A program made the position numbers and the translations under genes. Shown here one piece after another: positions 35,899 to 47,068 of a stretch of DNA of 64,000 bases. The notes below the pieces were generated by a model, which saw only the letters and a list, made by a program, of their open reading frames with translations, ran no database searches and had not been told where the DNA came from. Origin of the DNA: Lentzea guizhouensis (GTDB taxonomy: Bacteria > Actinomycetota > Actinomycetes > Mycobacteriales > Pseudonocardiaceae); the NCBI RefSeq assembly GCF_001701025.1, contig NZ_CP016793.1, forward strand, positions 2,728,001-2,792,000, in the 5' to 3' direction. Position 1 is the stretch's first letter, and each line of letters begins with the position of its first letter.

Positions 35899-38540
35899 GT
35901 GTTACCTCCCAGCTTGCGGATCGCGATCCGCGCCGCGCTTGCCGCGAGTCCGGCCGGACCGCGAGTCCTGTACTCCTGCTTGAGCCGACCGGAGACCCGC
36001 GCGAGCTTCTTCGCCGTCGGCAGGTGCGGGGAGAGGTGCGAGATGGACTGCGGCAGCACCGCGAAACCGACGGTGACCTGGCCGGACGACACCCAGCCGC
36101 CCGCACGCTGCGCGATCGGGAGGATGAGCGCGGAGTGCTCGTTGTCGAACTCGACCATGTTCGCGCCGAGCCAGCGGCACTCGCGGTAGCTCATGCCCGC
36201 GAAGTCGTCGTGGCCCTCCCAGCGAACGGTGACCTTGCGGCCGCCCGCCGCGACGACCTCGGCCTCGATCCAGTCGACCCGCACGACCGCGGGACGACCG
36301 GGCAGCGCGAGCGAGAGGTCGATCGTGTCGTGGTGCTCGAACCGCAGCCGGGCGAACGACAGTCCGTTGTGGTTGATCCGCACCCGGCTGCGCCCGGCCT
36401 CACGCCACTTGTCCTCGGCGGTCCGGTAGTACAGCGCCGACTCCATCGGCTCGCCGCTCGACTCGAAGACCGAGGGGTCGAGCTGACCGGTGGCAAGGCC
36501 TCGTGCGGCCGCACCCAGACCGGTGTCCGACGCGGCGAGCAGCGCCGGCCAGAACGAGTCGCGCATGTGCAGGTCGTCGAGGTCGGCGGGCGACAGGTAC
36601 GGCAGCACCGCCTTGAGGTCCTCCGGCACGATCCTGGTGACGACCGAGGAACCGAAGTTGTCCTCGTGCGCCCAGTTGCCGAACACGGCGGCTTCCTCTG
36701 GCGTCGGCGCCTTGAGCGCGGACACCAGGATGTTGGCCAGCCGGTCCTTCGCGGCCTGCGACGTGGTGAGGTCGGCCCACCTGTCGCCGAAGTGCGTGAC
36801 GTAGCGGTTCCACTGCGCCTGGAACGCCTTGATGCCGTCCTGCACGGCCTGGCGCTCGTTGTTCTGCGAGACCGACTCGGAAACCGGGCCGAGCACCGGC
36901 GAGCCGTCCTCGGTGAAGCCGACGAGCGAGCCGCAGATCGAGTTGACGCACTGCTCGAACACCTCGGGACTGCGCACGATGGTGGCGCAGACGTCCTCGG
37001 GGTGGCCGGCCTGGGCGAGGTAGCCCTCGACCTGGAGCCCGGCCAGGTAGGCGCGCGCGGCGCGGTGGTCCGTGGCGATGTAGAGACCGGCGGGGACGAT
37101 GTCGCTGCCCGCCGCCTTCAACGCCTTGGCCAGCATGTACTGGATCGTGCCGCCCCAGCCCAGGTCGACCAGCGTGATGTCGTCGCCGTCCAGCGCGCCC
37201 GCCTTGCGCAGCGAGAGCATCAGCCGTTCACGCGCGGCGGTGAGGTTGCCCTTGAGGCGGTTCTGGATGTGCGGGGTCTCGGTCAGCGCGATGCTGACCC
37301 GTTCCGCGATGCCGCCGTTGTCGATGATCGTGTTCAGGTCACCGGCGAGGCTCGGCACGTCGCCCGCGCGCAGACCCAGCGTCGACAGCACCTGCCGGAC
37401 GTTCAGCTGGTAGCTGCGGCGGATGAACTCGTGGACCGAGTCGGTGTCGAACTCGGTGACACCGGCGATCGACGTGACGTGGCGCGACAACCAGATCGGC
37501 TTGGCCGTGACGTCCCAGCCGCGGGCCTGGGCAGCGTTGTTGACCAGCTCGGAGAGCAGTTCGCCCTCGCGCATCGGGCACCAGAGGACCTTCTTGCCCG
37601 CCGTGTGGGCCTTCCACGCCACCCACTCGGCGAAGCCGGTGAGCACGGGACCGAACACCGTCGCGCCGTAGCGCCAGCCGGTGTCGACGGCGGAGGTGGA
37701 CTGGTGGCGGCCGGCCTGGACCGTCTTCGCGCGCAGGCTGGTGATGCCGAAGTCGCCTTCGACGGCGTCGAAGTGCGGCGCGTACGGGCCGAAGTGCTCG
37801 ACCGTGTCCTTCTCGCGCTCCAGCACCTTGGTCAGCTCGTCGTCGAGCCGGCGGAACAGGACGGTCCGTACGCCCATCTCGCCGGGGACCTCGTAGTCGG
37901 CGACCACGTTGTCGCCGATGTGCACGACCTGCTCCGGCTCCTTGCCGATCTCCTTCAGCACGATCTCGAACAGCCCGCTCGCCTTGTCCAGCCCGTGCTG
38001 GTGCGAGCGGAAGATCCGGACGTCCTTCAGGCTGCCGAGCTCAGGGCGGTCGAGCAGGTGGTTGAGGTGCTCTTCGGTGAAGTAGGTGTCCGAGACGAAG
38101 ATGACCTTCACGTCGTGCTTGAGAGCGCTCTTGACGACCTCGGCGACGTCGAGGTCGACGACCGTGAACTCGCGCTCGGTCTCGATCTCGGCCTTCACGA
38201 ACTCGTCGAGGCGCTCGTGGGGGAACACGTTCGAGGGCATCGCGCGCCAGATGTCGAACAGCGAGACCTCGGTGCCCAGCGCCTCACGACCGTTGCGCGC
38301 CTTGGCCTCCGCGACGACGCGCATCCTGCGGAACGTGGCATCCGTCACCCAGTCAGGCGCCATCCCGGCCGCGCGCAGCCGGGCGCCGAGGATGCCGAAC
38401 ACGTCCGCGGGCCGGGGAACGCGCCGCCACAGGATGGTGTCGAAGATGTCGAACGAGAGGACGGCGCACGAACGGTCCTCGATGATCCTGTGTACGTCCT
38501 CCAGCAACGGATGACGTCGTGCTGCCGCGACCTGAGTCAT
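35895..38540 (-). CDS. Large HAD-like multidomain protein, probable surface-glycan enzyme
   Basis: An 881-residue protein. Residues 25-240 are a haloacid-dehalogenase domain: nucleophile region LSFDIFDTILW (D31), VKVIFVSDTYF and acidic HIGDNVVADYE. The position two after D31 is Phe rather than the Asp usual in HAD phosphatases, as in L-2-haloacid dehalogenases. A long central region (about 290-640) contains WCPMREGELLSELV, PIWLSRHVTS and VDLGWGGTIQYMLAKAL, a pattern seen in HAD proteins of capsule loci. The C-terminal 230 residues are beta-rich and unrecognised. ATG 38540 is supported by AAGGGGG upstream. It is coupled to the methyltransferase gene. Function unknown. Confidence 0.7.
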   Translation of the reverse strand: MTQVAAARRHPLLEDVHRIIEDRSCAVLSFDIFDTILWRRVPRPADVFGILGARLRAAGMAPDWVTDATFRRMRVVAEAKARNGREALGTEVSLFDIWRAMPSNVFPHERLDEFVKAEIETEREFTVVDLDVAEVVKSALKHDVKVIFVSDTYFTEEHLNHLLDRPELGSLKDVRIFRSHQHGLDKASGLFEIVLKEIGKEPEQVVHIGDNVVADYEVPGEMGVRTVLFRRLDDELTKVLEREKDTVEHFGPYAPHFDAVEGDFGITSLRAKTVQAGRHQSTSAVDTGWRYGATVFGPVLTGFAEWVAWKAHTAGKKVLWCPMREGELLSELVNNAAQARGWDVTAKPIWLSRHVTSIAGVTEFDTDSVHEFIRRSYQLNVRQVLSTLGLRAGDVPSLAGDLNTIIDNGGIAERVSIALTETPHIQNRLKGNLTAARERLMLSLRKAGALDGDDITLVDLGWGGTIQYMLAKALKAAGSDIVPAGLYIATDHRAARAYLAGLQVEGYLAQAGHPEDVCATIVRSPEVFEQCVNSICGSLVGFTEDGSPVLGPVSESVSQNNERQAVQDGIKAFQAQWNRYVTHFGDRWADLTTSQAAKDRLANILVSALKAPTPEEAAVFGNWAHEDNFGSSVVTRIVPEDLKAVLPYLSPADLDDLHMRDSFWPALLAASDTGLGAAARGLATGQLDPSVFESSGEPMESALYYRTAEDKWREAGRSRVRINHNGLSFARLRFEHHDTIDLSLALPGRPAVVRVDWIEAEVVAAGGRKVTVRWEGHDDFAGMSYRECRWLGANMVEFDNEHSALILPIAQRAGGWVSSGQVTVGFAVLPQSISHLSPHLPTAKKLARVSGRLKQEYRTRGPAGLAASAARIAIRKLGGNT

Positions 38541-38727
38541 CGCGGTGCCCCCTTTTCCCCACCCCGGTGACACCGCACCAGCGGATGGCTCATACCACAG
38601 AATTTTCCCGCGTCTGCCTTCACGACACAGCGGCCGCCACCATACCGGGGCCGGTCGGGCGCTCCCTGGCCGGACGTATCCTTGTCCGCTGGACGCGCGG
38701 TCCACGAAGTCGAGTGAGGGAGACGTC

Positions 38728-40850
<2,123 letters not shown>

Positions 40851-40855
40851 CGAGG

Positions 40856-41668
40856 TCAGAACCAGCGCTCGAGGACCAGGGCGATGCCGTCCTCCGAGTT
40901 GGGGGCGGTGACCTCGTCCGCTGCCTTCAGGGCGTCCGGGTGGGCGTTGGCCATCGCGACGCCGTGGCCTGCCCACTCGAGCATCGGGATGTCGTTGGGC
41001 ATGTCGCCGAACGCGACGATCGAGGTGGCCGGGACGTCGAAGCGGGCGGCGGCGTCGGCGAGGCCGGTGGCTTTGGTGACGCCCTTGCGGGAGAGCTCGA
41101 TGAGGCCGTTGTCGGTGGAGAACGTCACGTCGACGTGGTCGGTGAGCAGGCCCTCGCAGGCCTCGACCATCTGCGCGCTGGTCATGCCGGTGTGCCTGAC
41201 CAGCATCTTGATGGCCTCGAAGCCCAGCACGCGGGCGCGGTGGGCGTCTTCGGAGGGGCCTTCCGGCCAGGCGTGCTCGTAGCCGTGCTCGGCGACGAAG
41301 TCGGACTCCTCCGCGGTGTCGCCGAGGCGTTCGACGGCGAGTGCGCAGCCGGGCAGGACGCGGTCGAGGGTGCTCGCGAGGTCGCTGAGCAGGACCGGGT
41401 CGAGGCCGCGGCGCCACAGGACGCGGTCGGTGGCGATGTCGTAGAGGGCGGCGCCGTTCGCGCAGACGGCGAGGCCCGTGGTGCCCGCCTTCTGGGCCGG
41501 GGTCGGGATCCAGCGCGGCGGGCGGCCGGTGACGAGGACGAAGGGCACGTCGGCCGCGATCACGCGGCTGATCACCGCCGCGGTGCGGGGCGTCACCTCG
41601 TCGGTGGGCGTGAGCAGGGTTCCGTCGATGTCGGTCGCGACCAGGAGAGGTTGTTCCACGTCCCCCAT
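40856..41668 (-). CDS. Cof-type HAD hydrolase (sugar-phosphatase-like)
   Basis: A 270-residue HAD IIB (Cof/YbiV) phosphatase: motif I LLVATDIDGTLLTP with both Asps, motif II VLVTGRPP, cap domain in the middle, motif III KGVTKATGL and motif IV AFGDMPNDIPML. It likely dephosphorylates a sugar phosphate or other small phosphoester. ATG 41668 gives a short natural N-terminus; GTG 41659, nine bases in with GGGGG upstream, is an alternative. Confidence 0.88.
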   Translation of the reverse strand: MGDVEQPLLVATDIDGTLLTPTDEVTPRTAAVISRVIAADVPFVLVTGRPPRWIPTPAQKAGTTGLAVCANGAALYDIATDRVLWRRGLDPVLLSDLASTLDRVLPGCALAVERLGDTAEESDFVAEHGYEHAWPEGPSEDAHRARVLGFEAIKMLVRHTGMTSAQMVEACEGLLTDHVDVTFSTDNGLIELSRKGVTKATGLADAAARFDVPATSIVAFGDMPNDIPMLEWAGHGVAMANAHPDALKAADEVTAPNSEDGIALVLERWF

Positions 41669-41707
41669 GTTGCCTGGTCTGGTTCGTCCGGCAGCAGAAC
41701 AGGTCGT

Positions 41708-41713
41708 TACGGT
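41708..41713 (+). promoter_or_regulatory. -10 element of the LLM oxidoreductase gene (leaderless)
   Basis: TACGGT, 6 nt before GTG 41720. Confidence 0.6.
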
Positions 41714-41719
41714 ACGGGT

Positions 41720-42592
41720 GTGCGCACAGGCATCGTGATCCTTCCCGAGCACCGCTGGTGGATTGCCGAGCCCAAGTGGCGTGCGGCCGAGGAGTACGGC
41801 TTCCACCACGCGTGGACCTACGACCACCTCGGGTGGCGCACGCTGGTCGACGGTCCGTGGTTCGGCTCGATCCCGACGTTGACGGCGGCCGCGATGGTGA
41901 CGACCCGGCTGCGGCTGGGGACGTTCGTCGCGAGCCCGAACTTCCGGCACCCGGTGTCGTTCGCCCGCGAGTTGCTGGCCGTGGACGACGTGTCGGACGG
42001 CCGGTTCACGCTCGGCGTCGGTGCCGGTGGTGCGGGGTACGACACGACGGTGCTGGGCGGGAAGCCGCCGTTGCCGCGGGAGCGCACGGAGCGGTTCGCC
42101 GAGTTCGTGGAGCTGCTTTCGCACCTGTTGTCGCAGGACAAGGTGACCTACGAGGGCCGCTACTACCAGGCGGTGGAGGCGCGCGGCTTCCCCGGTTGCG
42201 TGCAGCGGCCGCGCCTGCCGTTCCTGGTCGCGGCGAACGGGCCGAAGGCGATGGAGGTGGCCGCGCGGTTCGGCACCGGGTGGGTGACCACCGGGCCACC
42301 GACCGAGGACCACGACGAGTGGTGGCGCGGCGTCGCCAGGATGGCCGCGCAGTTCGACGAGACGATCCTGCGCACCGGCCGCCGCACGCGGGTCGACCGG
42401 TACCTCAACCTCGACTCGGCGCCGGTGTACTCGCTGTCGTCGGTCGCCTGTTTCACCGACGCCGTCGGCAGGGCCGCCGAGCTGGGCTTCACCGACGTGG
42501 TGTCGCACTGGCCGCGGCACGACGGCGTGTACGCGGGCAGCGAGTCGGTGGTCGAGCAGATCGCCGCCGACGTGCTGCCCGCGCTCGGTTAG
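41720..42592 (+). CDS. LLM-class (luciferase-like) F420/flavin-dependent oxidoreductase
   Basis: A 290-residue bacterial luciferase-like protein: [17 protein letters not shown] at the start, [17 protein letters not shown] (strand 4 with the non-prolyl region), [11 protein letters not shown] and [24 protein letters not shown]. Actinobacterial members usually use F420H2. The substrate is unknown. It ends four bases into the convergent serS gene. The start is fixed by promoter spacing. Confidence 0.86.
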   Translation: MRTGIVILPEHRWWIAEPKWRAAEEYGFHHAWTYDHLGWRTLVDGPWFGSIPTLTAAAMVTTRLRLGTFVASPNFRHPVSFARELLAVDDVSDGRFTLGVGAGGAGYDTTVLGGKPPLPRERTERFAEFVELLSHLLSQDKVTYEGRYYQAVEARGFPGCVQRPRLPFLVAANGPKAMEVAARFGTGWVTTGPPTEDHDEWWRGVARMAAQFDETILRTGRRTRVDRYLNLDSAPVYSLSSVACFTDAVGRAAELGFTDVVSHWPRHDGVYAGSESVVEQIAADVLPALG

Positions 42593-43845
42593 CTCTTCGG
42601 CACCAGCTTCTCGAGGCCGCCCAGGAACGGCCGCATCGCCTCGGGCACGGTGACCGAGCCGTCCGCGTTCTGGTGGTTCTCCAGGATCGCGACGATCCAC
42701 CGCGTGGTCGCCAGCGTGCCGTTGAGCGTGGCCGCGATCTGCGACTTGCCGTTCTCGTCGCGGTAGCGGACGTTCAGCCGGCGCGCCTGGAACGTGGTGC
42801 AGTTCGACGTCGAGGTCAGCTCGCGGTACTTGCCCTGGGTCGGCACCCACGCCTCGCAGTCGAACTTGCGGTGCGCGGACGTGCCCAGGTCGCCGGTCGC
42901 GGTGTCAATGACGCGGTAGGGCACCTCGATCTTCGCGAGCATCTCCTCCTCCCACGCCAGCAGCCGGGCGTGCTCCGCCTCGGCGTCCTCCGGCTTGACG
43001 TAGGAGAACATCTCGACCTTGTTGAACTGGTGCACGCGGATGATGCCGCGGGTGTCCTTGCCGTACGACCCGGCCTCGCGGCGGTAGCACGACGACCAGC
43101 CCGCGTACCGGCGCTCGCCGTCGAGGATCTCGTCCGCGTGGTACCCGGCGAGCGGCACCTCCGACGTGCCGACCAGGTACAGGTCGTCGTTCGGCAGGTG
43201 GTAGATCTCGCTCGAGTGCGCACCCAGGAACCCGGTGCCCGCCATGATCTCCGGCCGCACCAGCGTGGGCGTGATCATCAACGTGAAGCCGTTCGCGGTC
43301 GCCTGCGCCGCCGCCATGTTCAGCAGCGCGAGCTCCAGCTGCGCCCCCACGCCGGTGAGGAAGTAGAACCGCGAACCGCCGACCTTGGCGCCGCGCTCCA
43401 TGTCGATCGCGCCCAGCTTCGTGCCCAGGTCGAGGTGGTCGACCGGCTCGAAGTCGAACTGGCGGGGCTCACCGACCGTCTTGAGGACCACGAAGTCGTC
43501 CTCGCCGCCCACCGGCGCGTCCGGGTGCACCAGGTTCGGGATCTTGGCCAGCAGCTCGTCGACCTCGGCGGCGGTGGCGTGCTGCTCGGCCTCCGCGGCC
43601 TTCACCTCGTTCGACAGGTCCTTCGCCTTGACCAGCAGCGCCGTCTTCTCGTCGCCCTTGGCCTTGCCGACCTCCTTGCCGAGCACCTTCTGCTCGGCGC
43701 GCAGGGTGTCAGCGCGGGAGATCGCGGAACGCCGGCGCTCGTCAGCGGACAGCAGGGCGTCGACGACACCCTCGTCCTCGCCGCGGGCACGCTGCGAAGC
43801 GCGCACGATCTCCGGGTTCTCGCGCAACACCTTGAGGTCAATCAC
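42589..43845 (-). CDS. serS: Seryl-tRNA synthetase
   Basis: A 418-residue class II aminoacyl-tRNA synthetase, essential for serine charging. An N-terminal coiled-coil arm (residues 30-100, [20 protein letters not shown]) binds tRNA(Ser). The catalytic core has [20 protein letters not shown], motif 2 [21 protein letters not shown] and motif 3 [18 protein letters not shown]. Start GTG 43845 ([10 protein letters not shown]) matches the family N-terminus. TACCCT lies 7 nt upstream, indicating a leaderless mRNA; the longer ATG 43872 is unlikely. Followed by Rv3835- and Rv3836-like genes further along, as in mycobacteria. Confidence 0.97.
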   Translation of the reverse strand: MIDLKVLRENPEIVRASQRARGEDEGVVDALLSADERRRSAISRADTLRAEQKVLGKEVGKAKGDEKTALLVKAKDLSNEVKAAEAEQHATAAEVDELLAKIPNLVHPDAPVGGEDDFVVLKTVGEPRQFDFEPVDHLDLGTKLGAIDMERGAKVGGSRFYFLTGVGAQLELALLNMAAAQATANGFTLMITPTLVRPEIMAGTGFLGAHSSEIYHLPNDDLYLVGTSEVPLAGYHADEILDGERRYAGWSSCYRREAGSYGKDTRGIIRVHQFNKVEMFSYVKPEDAEAEHARLLAWEEEMLAKIEVPYRVIDTATGDLGTSAHRKFDCEAWVPTQGKYRELTSTSNCTTFQARRLNVRYRDENGKSQIAATLNGTLATTRWIVAILENHQNADGSVTVPEAMRPFLGGLEKLVPKS

Positions 43846-43852
43846 CCTTTGA

Positions 43853-43858
43853 AGGGTA
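43853..43858 (-). promoter_or_regulatory. -10 element of serS (leaderless)
   Basis: TACCCT on the minus strand, 7 nt before GTG 43845. Confidence 0.6.
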
Positions 43859-43925
43859 GACCTGCGGTTCATCCGATTTTGACCGGGGAGGATGTCCGCA
43901 CGCCGCGACAGGGGGAGGTGGGGGC

Positions 43926-44030
43926 GTGCGGGACGACTTCTCGCCGAAGCCGCACGAGCCGAACTGGTTGAAGCGCAGAGAGGTGCAGCCGCTCAGCTTC
44001 GGCGTGCTGCGGCGCTGGTGGAGGAGCTGA
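43926..44030 (+). CDS. Small basic protein (34 aa)
   Basis: GTG 43926 is preceded by a strong GGGAGG at a good distance. The frame runs 34 residues, beginning [14 protein letters not shown] and ending LRRWWRS, and stops two bases before the GTG of the next gene. That next gene would use this frame's last codons (GAGGAG) as its ribosome binding site, so translation is probably coupled. Trp/Arg-rich C-terminus; no family recognised. Confidence 0.5.
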   Translation: MRDDFSPKPHEPNWLKRREVQPLSFGVLRRWWRS

Positions 44031-44031
44031 C

Positions 44032-44511
44032 GTGGACGGGTTCCTGCCCGGTGGAGACCCGGTGCGGACGGGCAAGAGCGACCTGCCGCGGGCATTCGCG
44101 GTCCTGGCGGTCCTGGCCGGGATCGCGTTGCTGGTGCTGTTCGGCCTGACCGTGCGGAAGGCCGCCAAGGTCGCGTTCGACCCCGTTGTGCCCGGCACCT
44201 ACCTCGTGCAGGGCGAGCCCCGGTGCGGCAGCAAGCCGAGCAGCACCTGCACCAGCGAGTCCGGCGAGTTCGTCGGCGACGACGGCGTGGTGCGGTCCGG
44301 CGTGTACCTGGAGGGTGTTCCGAAGCCGCTGCGGAAGGGCGACCGGGTGCGGGCGTTCGACTTCGGCGACCCGGTGGAGGTGTACCGGTACGAGACCAAC
44401 ACGCGCGTGCCGTTCGTGCTGTCGGTCGCGTGCGCGGTGCTGGGGACGGCCGGGGTGGGGCTCGGGGTGTCGTGGCTGTGGCAGCGCGGAAGGGCGAGGC
44501 GAGCGCGGTGA
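44032..44511 (+). CDS. Hypothetical membrane protein with two helices
   Basis: A 159-residue protein with one helix near the N-terminus (AFAVLAVLAGIALLVLFGL) and one near the C-terminus (VLSVACAVLGTAGVGLGVSWLW). An extracytoplasmic region of about 75 residues between them carries two cysteines (RCGSKPSSTC), which probably form a disulfide. The tail RGRARRAR is basic and cytoplasmic. GTG start with GAGGAG upstream. It is divergent from serS and follows a 34-residue ORF. Function unknown. Confidence 0.65.
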   Translation: MDGFLPGGDPVRTGKSDLPRAFAVLAVLAGIALLVLFGLTVRKAAKVAFDPVVPGTYLVQGEPRCGSKPSSTCTSESGEFVGDDGVVRSGVYLEGVPKPLRKGDRVRAFDFGDPVEVYRYETNTRVPFVLSVACAVLGTAGVGLGVSWLWQRGRARRAR

Positions 44512-44593
44512 CGAAGCAGTGGGTGCCGCCCGGCGAGGACGGTGAGCACTGCGGGGGCCGGGTGCAGGGCGACCTGTGCAACCGGCTTCGACG

Positions 44594-44632
44594 CCGAAGG
44601 GCCCGGCACCGCACTGGTGCCGGGCCCTTCGG
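44594..44632. terminator. Bidirectional terminator
   Basis: A perfect 17-bp stem (44594-44610 with 44616-44632) and loop GCACT, between the convergent membrane-protein and DUF350 genes. Confidence 0.9.
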
Positions 44633-44643
44633 GAAACCATCGG

Positions 44644-45093
44644 CTAGCTGATCGCGACCGCCACCACGAGGCCGAGCGCCACGTGGGCGGAGGCGACGAC
44701 GACCGAGGCCGGTGCGAAGCGGTCCGACTCGATGATCGTGCCGATGTCGAGGCGGGTGATCCACTCCAGCAGCCGGACCGCCGCGACCTGCACGATGATG
44801 CCGAAGATGCCGTAGATCAGCGCCGACAGCAGGCCCTCGTCGAGCTTGCCCACCGAGCTGGTGATGGCGATGACGACGATGAACGCCATCGAGACCATGC
44901 CGGAGGCGGTCACGATGACGGCGTTCGGCGCACCGTTGCGGACGAGCGCGGACAGCTTGCCCGGCGTCGTCCAGTCGATCGCGTAGAAGCCGAACACCAT
45001 GAGGACCAGACCGACGACGGCGTACAGCGCGATCGCGCCGATGCCCCGGCCGATGGCCGAGCCGAAGCCGGGGTCCAACGCGAGCTCCATCAT
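44644..45093 (-). CDS. DUF350 membrane protein (YjfL-like)
   Basis: A 149-residue protein with four hydrophobic helices (AIALYAVVGLVLMVFGFYAI, AVIVTASGMVSMAFIVVI, LLSALIYGIFGIIVQVAAV, SVVVASAHVALGLVVAVAI) arranged as two DUF350 repeats. Start ATG 45093 (MMELAL) has AAGGGAA 7 nt upstream. It lies 19 nt after the GSPS-like gene. DUF350 proteins occur with GSP-synthase-like ATP-grasp and DUF1190 proteins, as in E. coli yjfL-yjfM-yjfC. A membrane or envelope role is likely; the mechanism is unknown. Confidence 0.85.
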   Translation of the reverse strand: MMELALDPGFGSAIGRGIGAIALYAVVGLVLMVFGFYAIDWTTPGKLSALVRNGAPNAVIVTASGMVSMAFIVVIAITSSVGKLDEGLLSALIYGIFGIIVQVAAVRLLEWITRLDIGTIIESDRFAPASVVVASAHVALGLVVAVAIS

Positions 45094-45112
45094 TTGCTGT
45101 TCCCTTTCCGAT

Positions 45113-46276
45113 TCACTCAACAATGCGATGCGGCACGAACGCCGCGCCATCGTCGGTCACCAGACCGACTGTCTCCCGGATGCCCAGGCCGGCCGACGTG
45201 TCGCCGACCACCCAGGCGCCCAACGCGGGGCGGTAGCCGTCGAAGTCCGGAAGCGGATCGAACAGCTGGTACACGAAGCCTTCCTTGCCGTACACGCCGC
45301 CGGTCTGCGTCTCGTAGCCGGGCGCGACGATCTGGATGTTCGCCCCCTCACGGCCGAGCAGCGGCTTGCGCACGTACTCGGTCAGCATGCCGGGGTCGTT
45401 CAGGTACGCGGGCAGCAGGTTCGGGTGGCCCGGGTACATCTCCCACAGCACCGCGAGCAGCGCCTTGTTGGAGAGCAGCATCTTCCACAGCGGCTCGACC
45501 CACAGGGTGGCGGGCAGCGACTCGACGGCGTGGCGGCCGAACTGCTCCTCGACCACCCACTCCCACGGGTAGAGCTTGATCACCGTGTTCATCGGGGCTT
45601 CCTCGAGGTCGACGAACCGGTTGAGCAGCGTGTCCCAGCCCAGGTCCTCGATCGCGAGCCCGACGGTGTTCAGGCCGGCCTCCGCGGCCGTCTCCTGCAG
45701 GTAGGCGGTGGTGAGGTGGTCCTCGCCGGACGGGTCGGCGCCCGACCAGGTGAAGTGGACCTCGCCCGACGGCAGCTTCGCGCCGATCTCGGACCACCGC
45801 TCGACCAGCTGCTCGTGCAGCGAGTTCCACTGGTCGTCGTCGGGGAACACCTCGGTCTTCCAGTGCCACTGGATGATCGCGGCTTCCAGCAACGACGTGG
45901 GCGTGTCGGCGTTGTACTCGAGCAGCTTGGCCGGGCCGGAGCCGTCGTAGCGCAGGTCGAAGCGGCCGTAGAGGTGCGGGTCGTGCCGCCGCCACGACTC
46001 GGCGATGTGCGGCCACACCCATTCGGGGATGCCGAAGTCGCGGTAGCGCTCGGTGAGGACCACGTTGTCCACCGCGTCGAGGCACATGGAGTGGAGGAGC
46101 TCGACGTCGGCTTCGAGCGAGAGGATCTCGCTCATCTCGAACACGTAGTGCACCGACTCGTCCCAGTACGGGCGGTCGGAGCCGTTCGCGTACTTCGCGG
46201 GCAGGCCGAACACGAGGCCCTGGTCGGAGACCGTCCGCTGCCAGTTCGGCCGCGGCTGTGAGGTTTCACGGCGCAA
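45113..46276 (-). CDS. Glutathionylspermidine synthase-like ATP-grasp ligase (YgiC/YjfC type)
   Basis: A 387-residue ATP-grasp enzyme: WPHIAESWRRHDPHLYGRFDLRYDG, LLEYNADTPTSLLEA (metal/ATP site), IKLYPWEWVVEEQFG, LLSNKALLAVLWEMYPGHPNLLPAY and KPLLGREGANI. These define the synthetase half of glutathionylspermidine synthase, without the amidase domain. YgiC/YjfC proteins are thought to ligate peptide-like substrates, but the product is unknown. TTG 46276 is the only start after the upstream stop with a suitable GGGAG. Part of a three-gene envelope operon. Confidence 0.85.
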   Translation of the reverse strand: MRRETSQPRPNWQRTVSDQGLVFGLPAKYANGSDRPYWDESVHYVFEMSEILSLEADVELLHSMCLDAVDNVVLTERYRDFGIPEWVWPHIAESWRRHDPHLYGRFDLRYDGSGPAKLLEYNADTPTSLLEAAIIQWHWKTEVFPDDDQWNSLHEQLVERWSEIGAKLPSGEVHFTWSGADPSGEDHLTTAYLQETAAEAGLNTVGLAIEDLGWDTLLNRFVDLEEAPMNTVIKLYPWEWVVEEQFGRHAVESLPATLWVEPLWKMLLSNKALLAVLWEMYPGHPNLLPAYLNDPGMLTEYVRKPLLGREGANIQIVAPGYETQTGGVYGKEGFVYQLFDPLPDFDGYRPALGAWVVGDTSAGLGIRETVGLVTDDGAAFVPHRIVE

Positions 46277-46280
46277 CTGG

Positions 46281-46946
46281 TCAGCTCCCGCTGCTGGACT
46301 TGCCGCTGCTGACGCCGAACCCACCGCGCTGCACGCTCGTGCCCGACTTGGTGGTCACGTTCGCGCCCTTGGGGACCGTGTAGCTGCCGCCGCTCACCTT
46401 CTGACCGACCGCGCCCGAACCGCCGTAGTTGTAGCGGTACTGGCTGCCGCCGATGTAGATGAACCCGCCGCTGCTGTACCCGCCGTGGCTGCGGTAGTAG
46501 TTCTCGTCGCAGTAGTCGTCGTCGACGATCACGTTGTTCTTGTCGGTGCACTGCGCCGTGACGTTCTTGGGGCTCGCGGCGGCGTACCAGATCGCGACCA
46601 GCGCGACCACGCCCACCGTGACGCCACCGCCGATGAGCAGGCGTTTGCGGGTCTTGCGGCGCTTCTCGAACGCGGCGGCCTCGGCGGCGAACCGTTCCTG
46701 CTGGGCCTTCTGCGCGGCGGCACGAGCGCGCTGCTCGGCGACCGACGCCTGGCGCGGCTTGGTCACCCCTGCCTGCTGCTGGCGGACCTGGCCCCTGCCC
46801 TTCTGCTGGACGGGCGGCTGGCCCTGCCCAGGCTGCGGCACCGGCACCTGCGGCGGCAGCTGCTGGTAGGGCGCCGGTTGTTGCGGCTGTTGCGGCTGGC
46901 CGGGAGGCCCCTGAGGCGGCATCCCTGGCTGGTTGTTGTCAGTCAT
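46281..46946 (-). CDS. Membrane protein with Pro/Gln-rich N-tail (YgiB/DUF1190-like position)
   Basis: A 221-residue protein. Residues 1-65 are Pro/Gln-rich and basic, followed by an Ala/Gln/Arg coiled segment (AEQRARAAAQKAQQERF). A single helix LLIGGGVTVGVVALVAIWYA leads to an extracytoplasmic domain with two Cys (CTDKNNVIVDDDYC) and a Gly/Tyr/Ser-rich tail (YSSGGFIYIGGSQYRYNYG). The Cys-Asp-Tyr part resembles DUF1190/YgiB proteins, partners of YgiC. ATG 46946 has GGGAG upstream. First gene of the operon. Confidence 0.7.
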   Translation of the reverse strand: MTDNNQPGMPPQGPPGQPQQPQQPAPYQQLPPQVPVPQPGQGQPPVQQKGRGQVRQQQAGVTKPRQASVAEQRARAAAQKAQQERFAAEAAAFEKRRKTRKRLLIGGGVTVGVVALVAIWYAAASPKNVTAQCTDKNNVIVDDDYCDENYYRSHGGYSSGGFIYIGGSQYRYNYGGSGAVGQKVSGGSYTVPKGANVTTKSGTSVQRGGFGVSSGKSSSGS

Positions 46947-47004
46947 CACCACTCCCGCGGGCAAGGTACCTAGCGAGACGGCCGAACGATGGCCAAACAG
47001 GTGA

Positions 47005-47028
47005 CGAGTGTCCTAATAGCAACACTCG
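47005..47028. promoter_or_regulatory. Inverted repeat in divergent promoter region
   Basis: CGAGTGT and ACACTCG (7-bp arms) separated by 10 nt, between the envelope operon and the septum-formation gene. Size and spacing suit a dimeric regulator. Confidence 0.45.
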
Positions 47029-47068
47029 CCCAACCCGGCCAACAGCCGCCTCACACAGCACAGGCATC

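Noticed and set aside
44508..44651. 47-codon plus-strand frame overlapping the previous stop (GTGA)
   Set aside because: It reads straight through the perfect 17-bp terminator stem and into the convergent DUF350 gene, so expression is unlikely, although the start overlap looks tidy.
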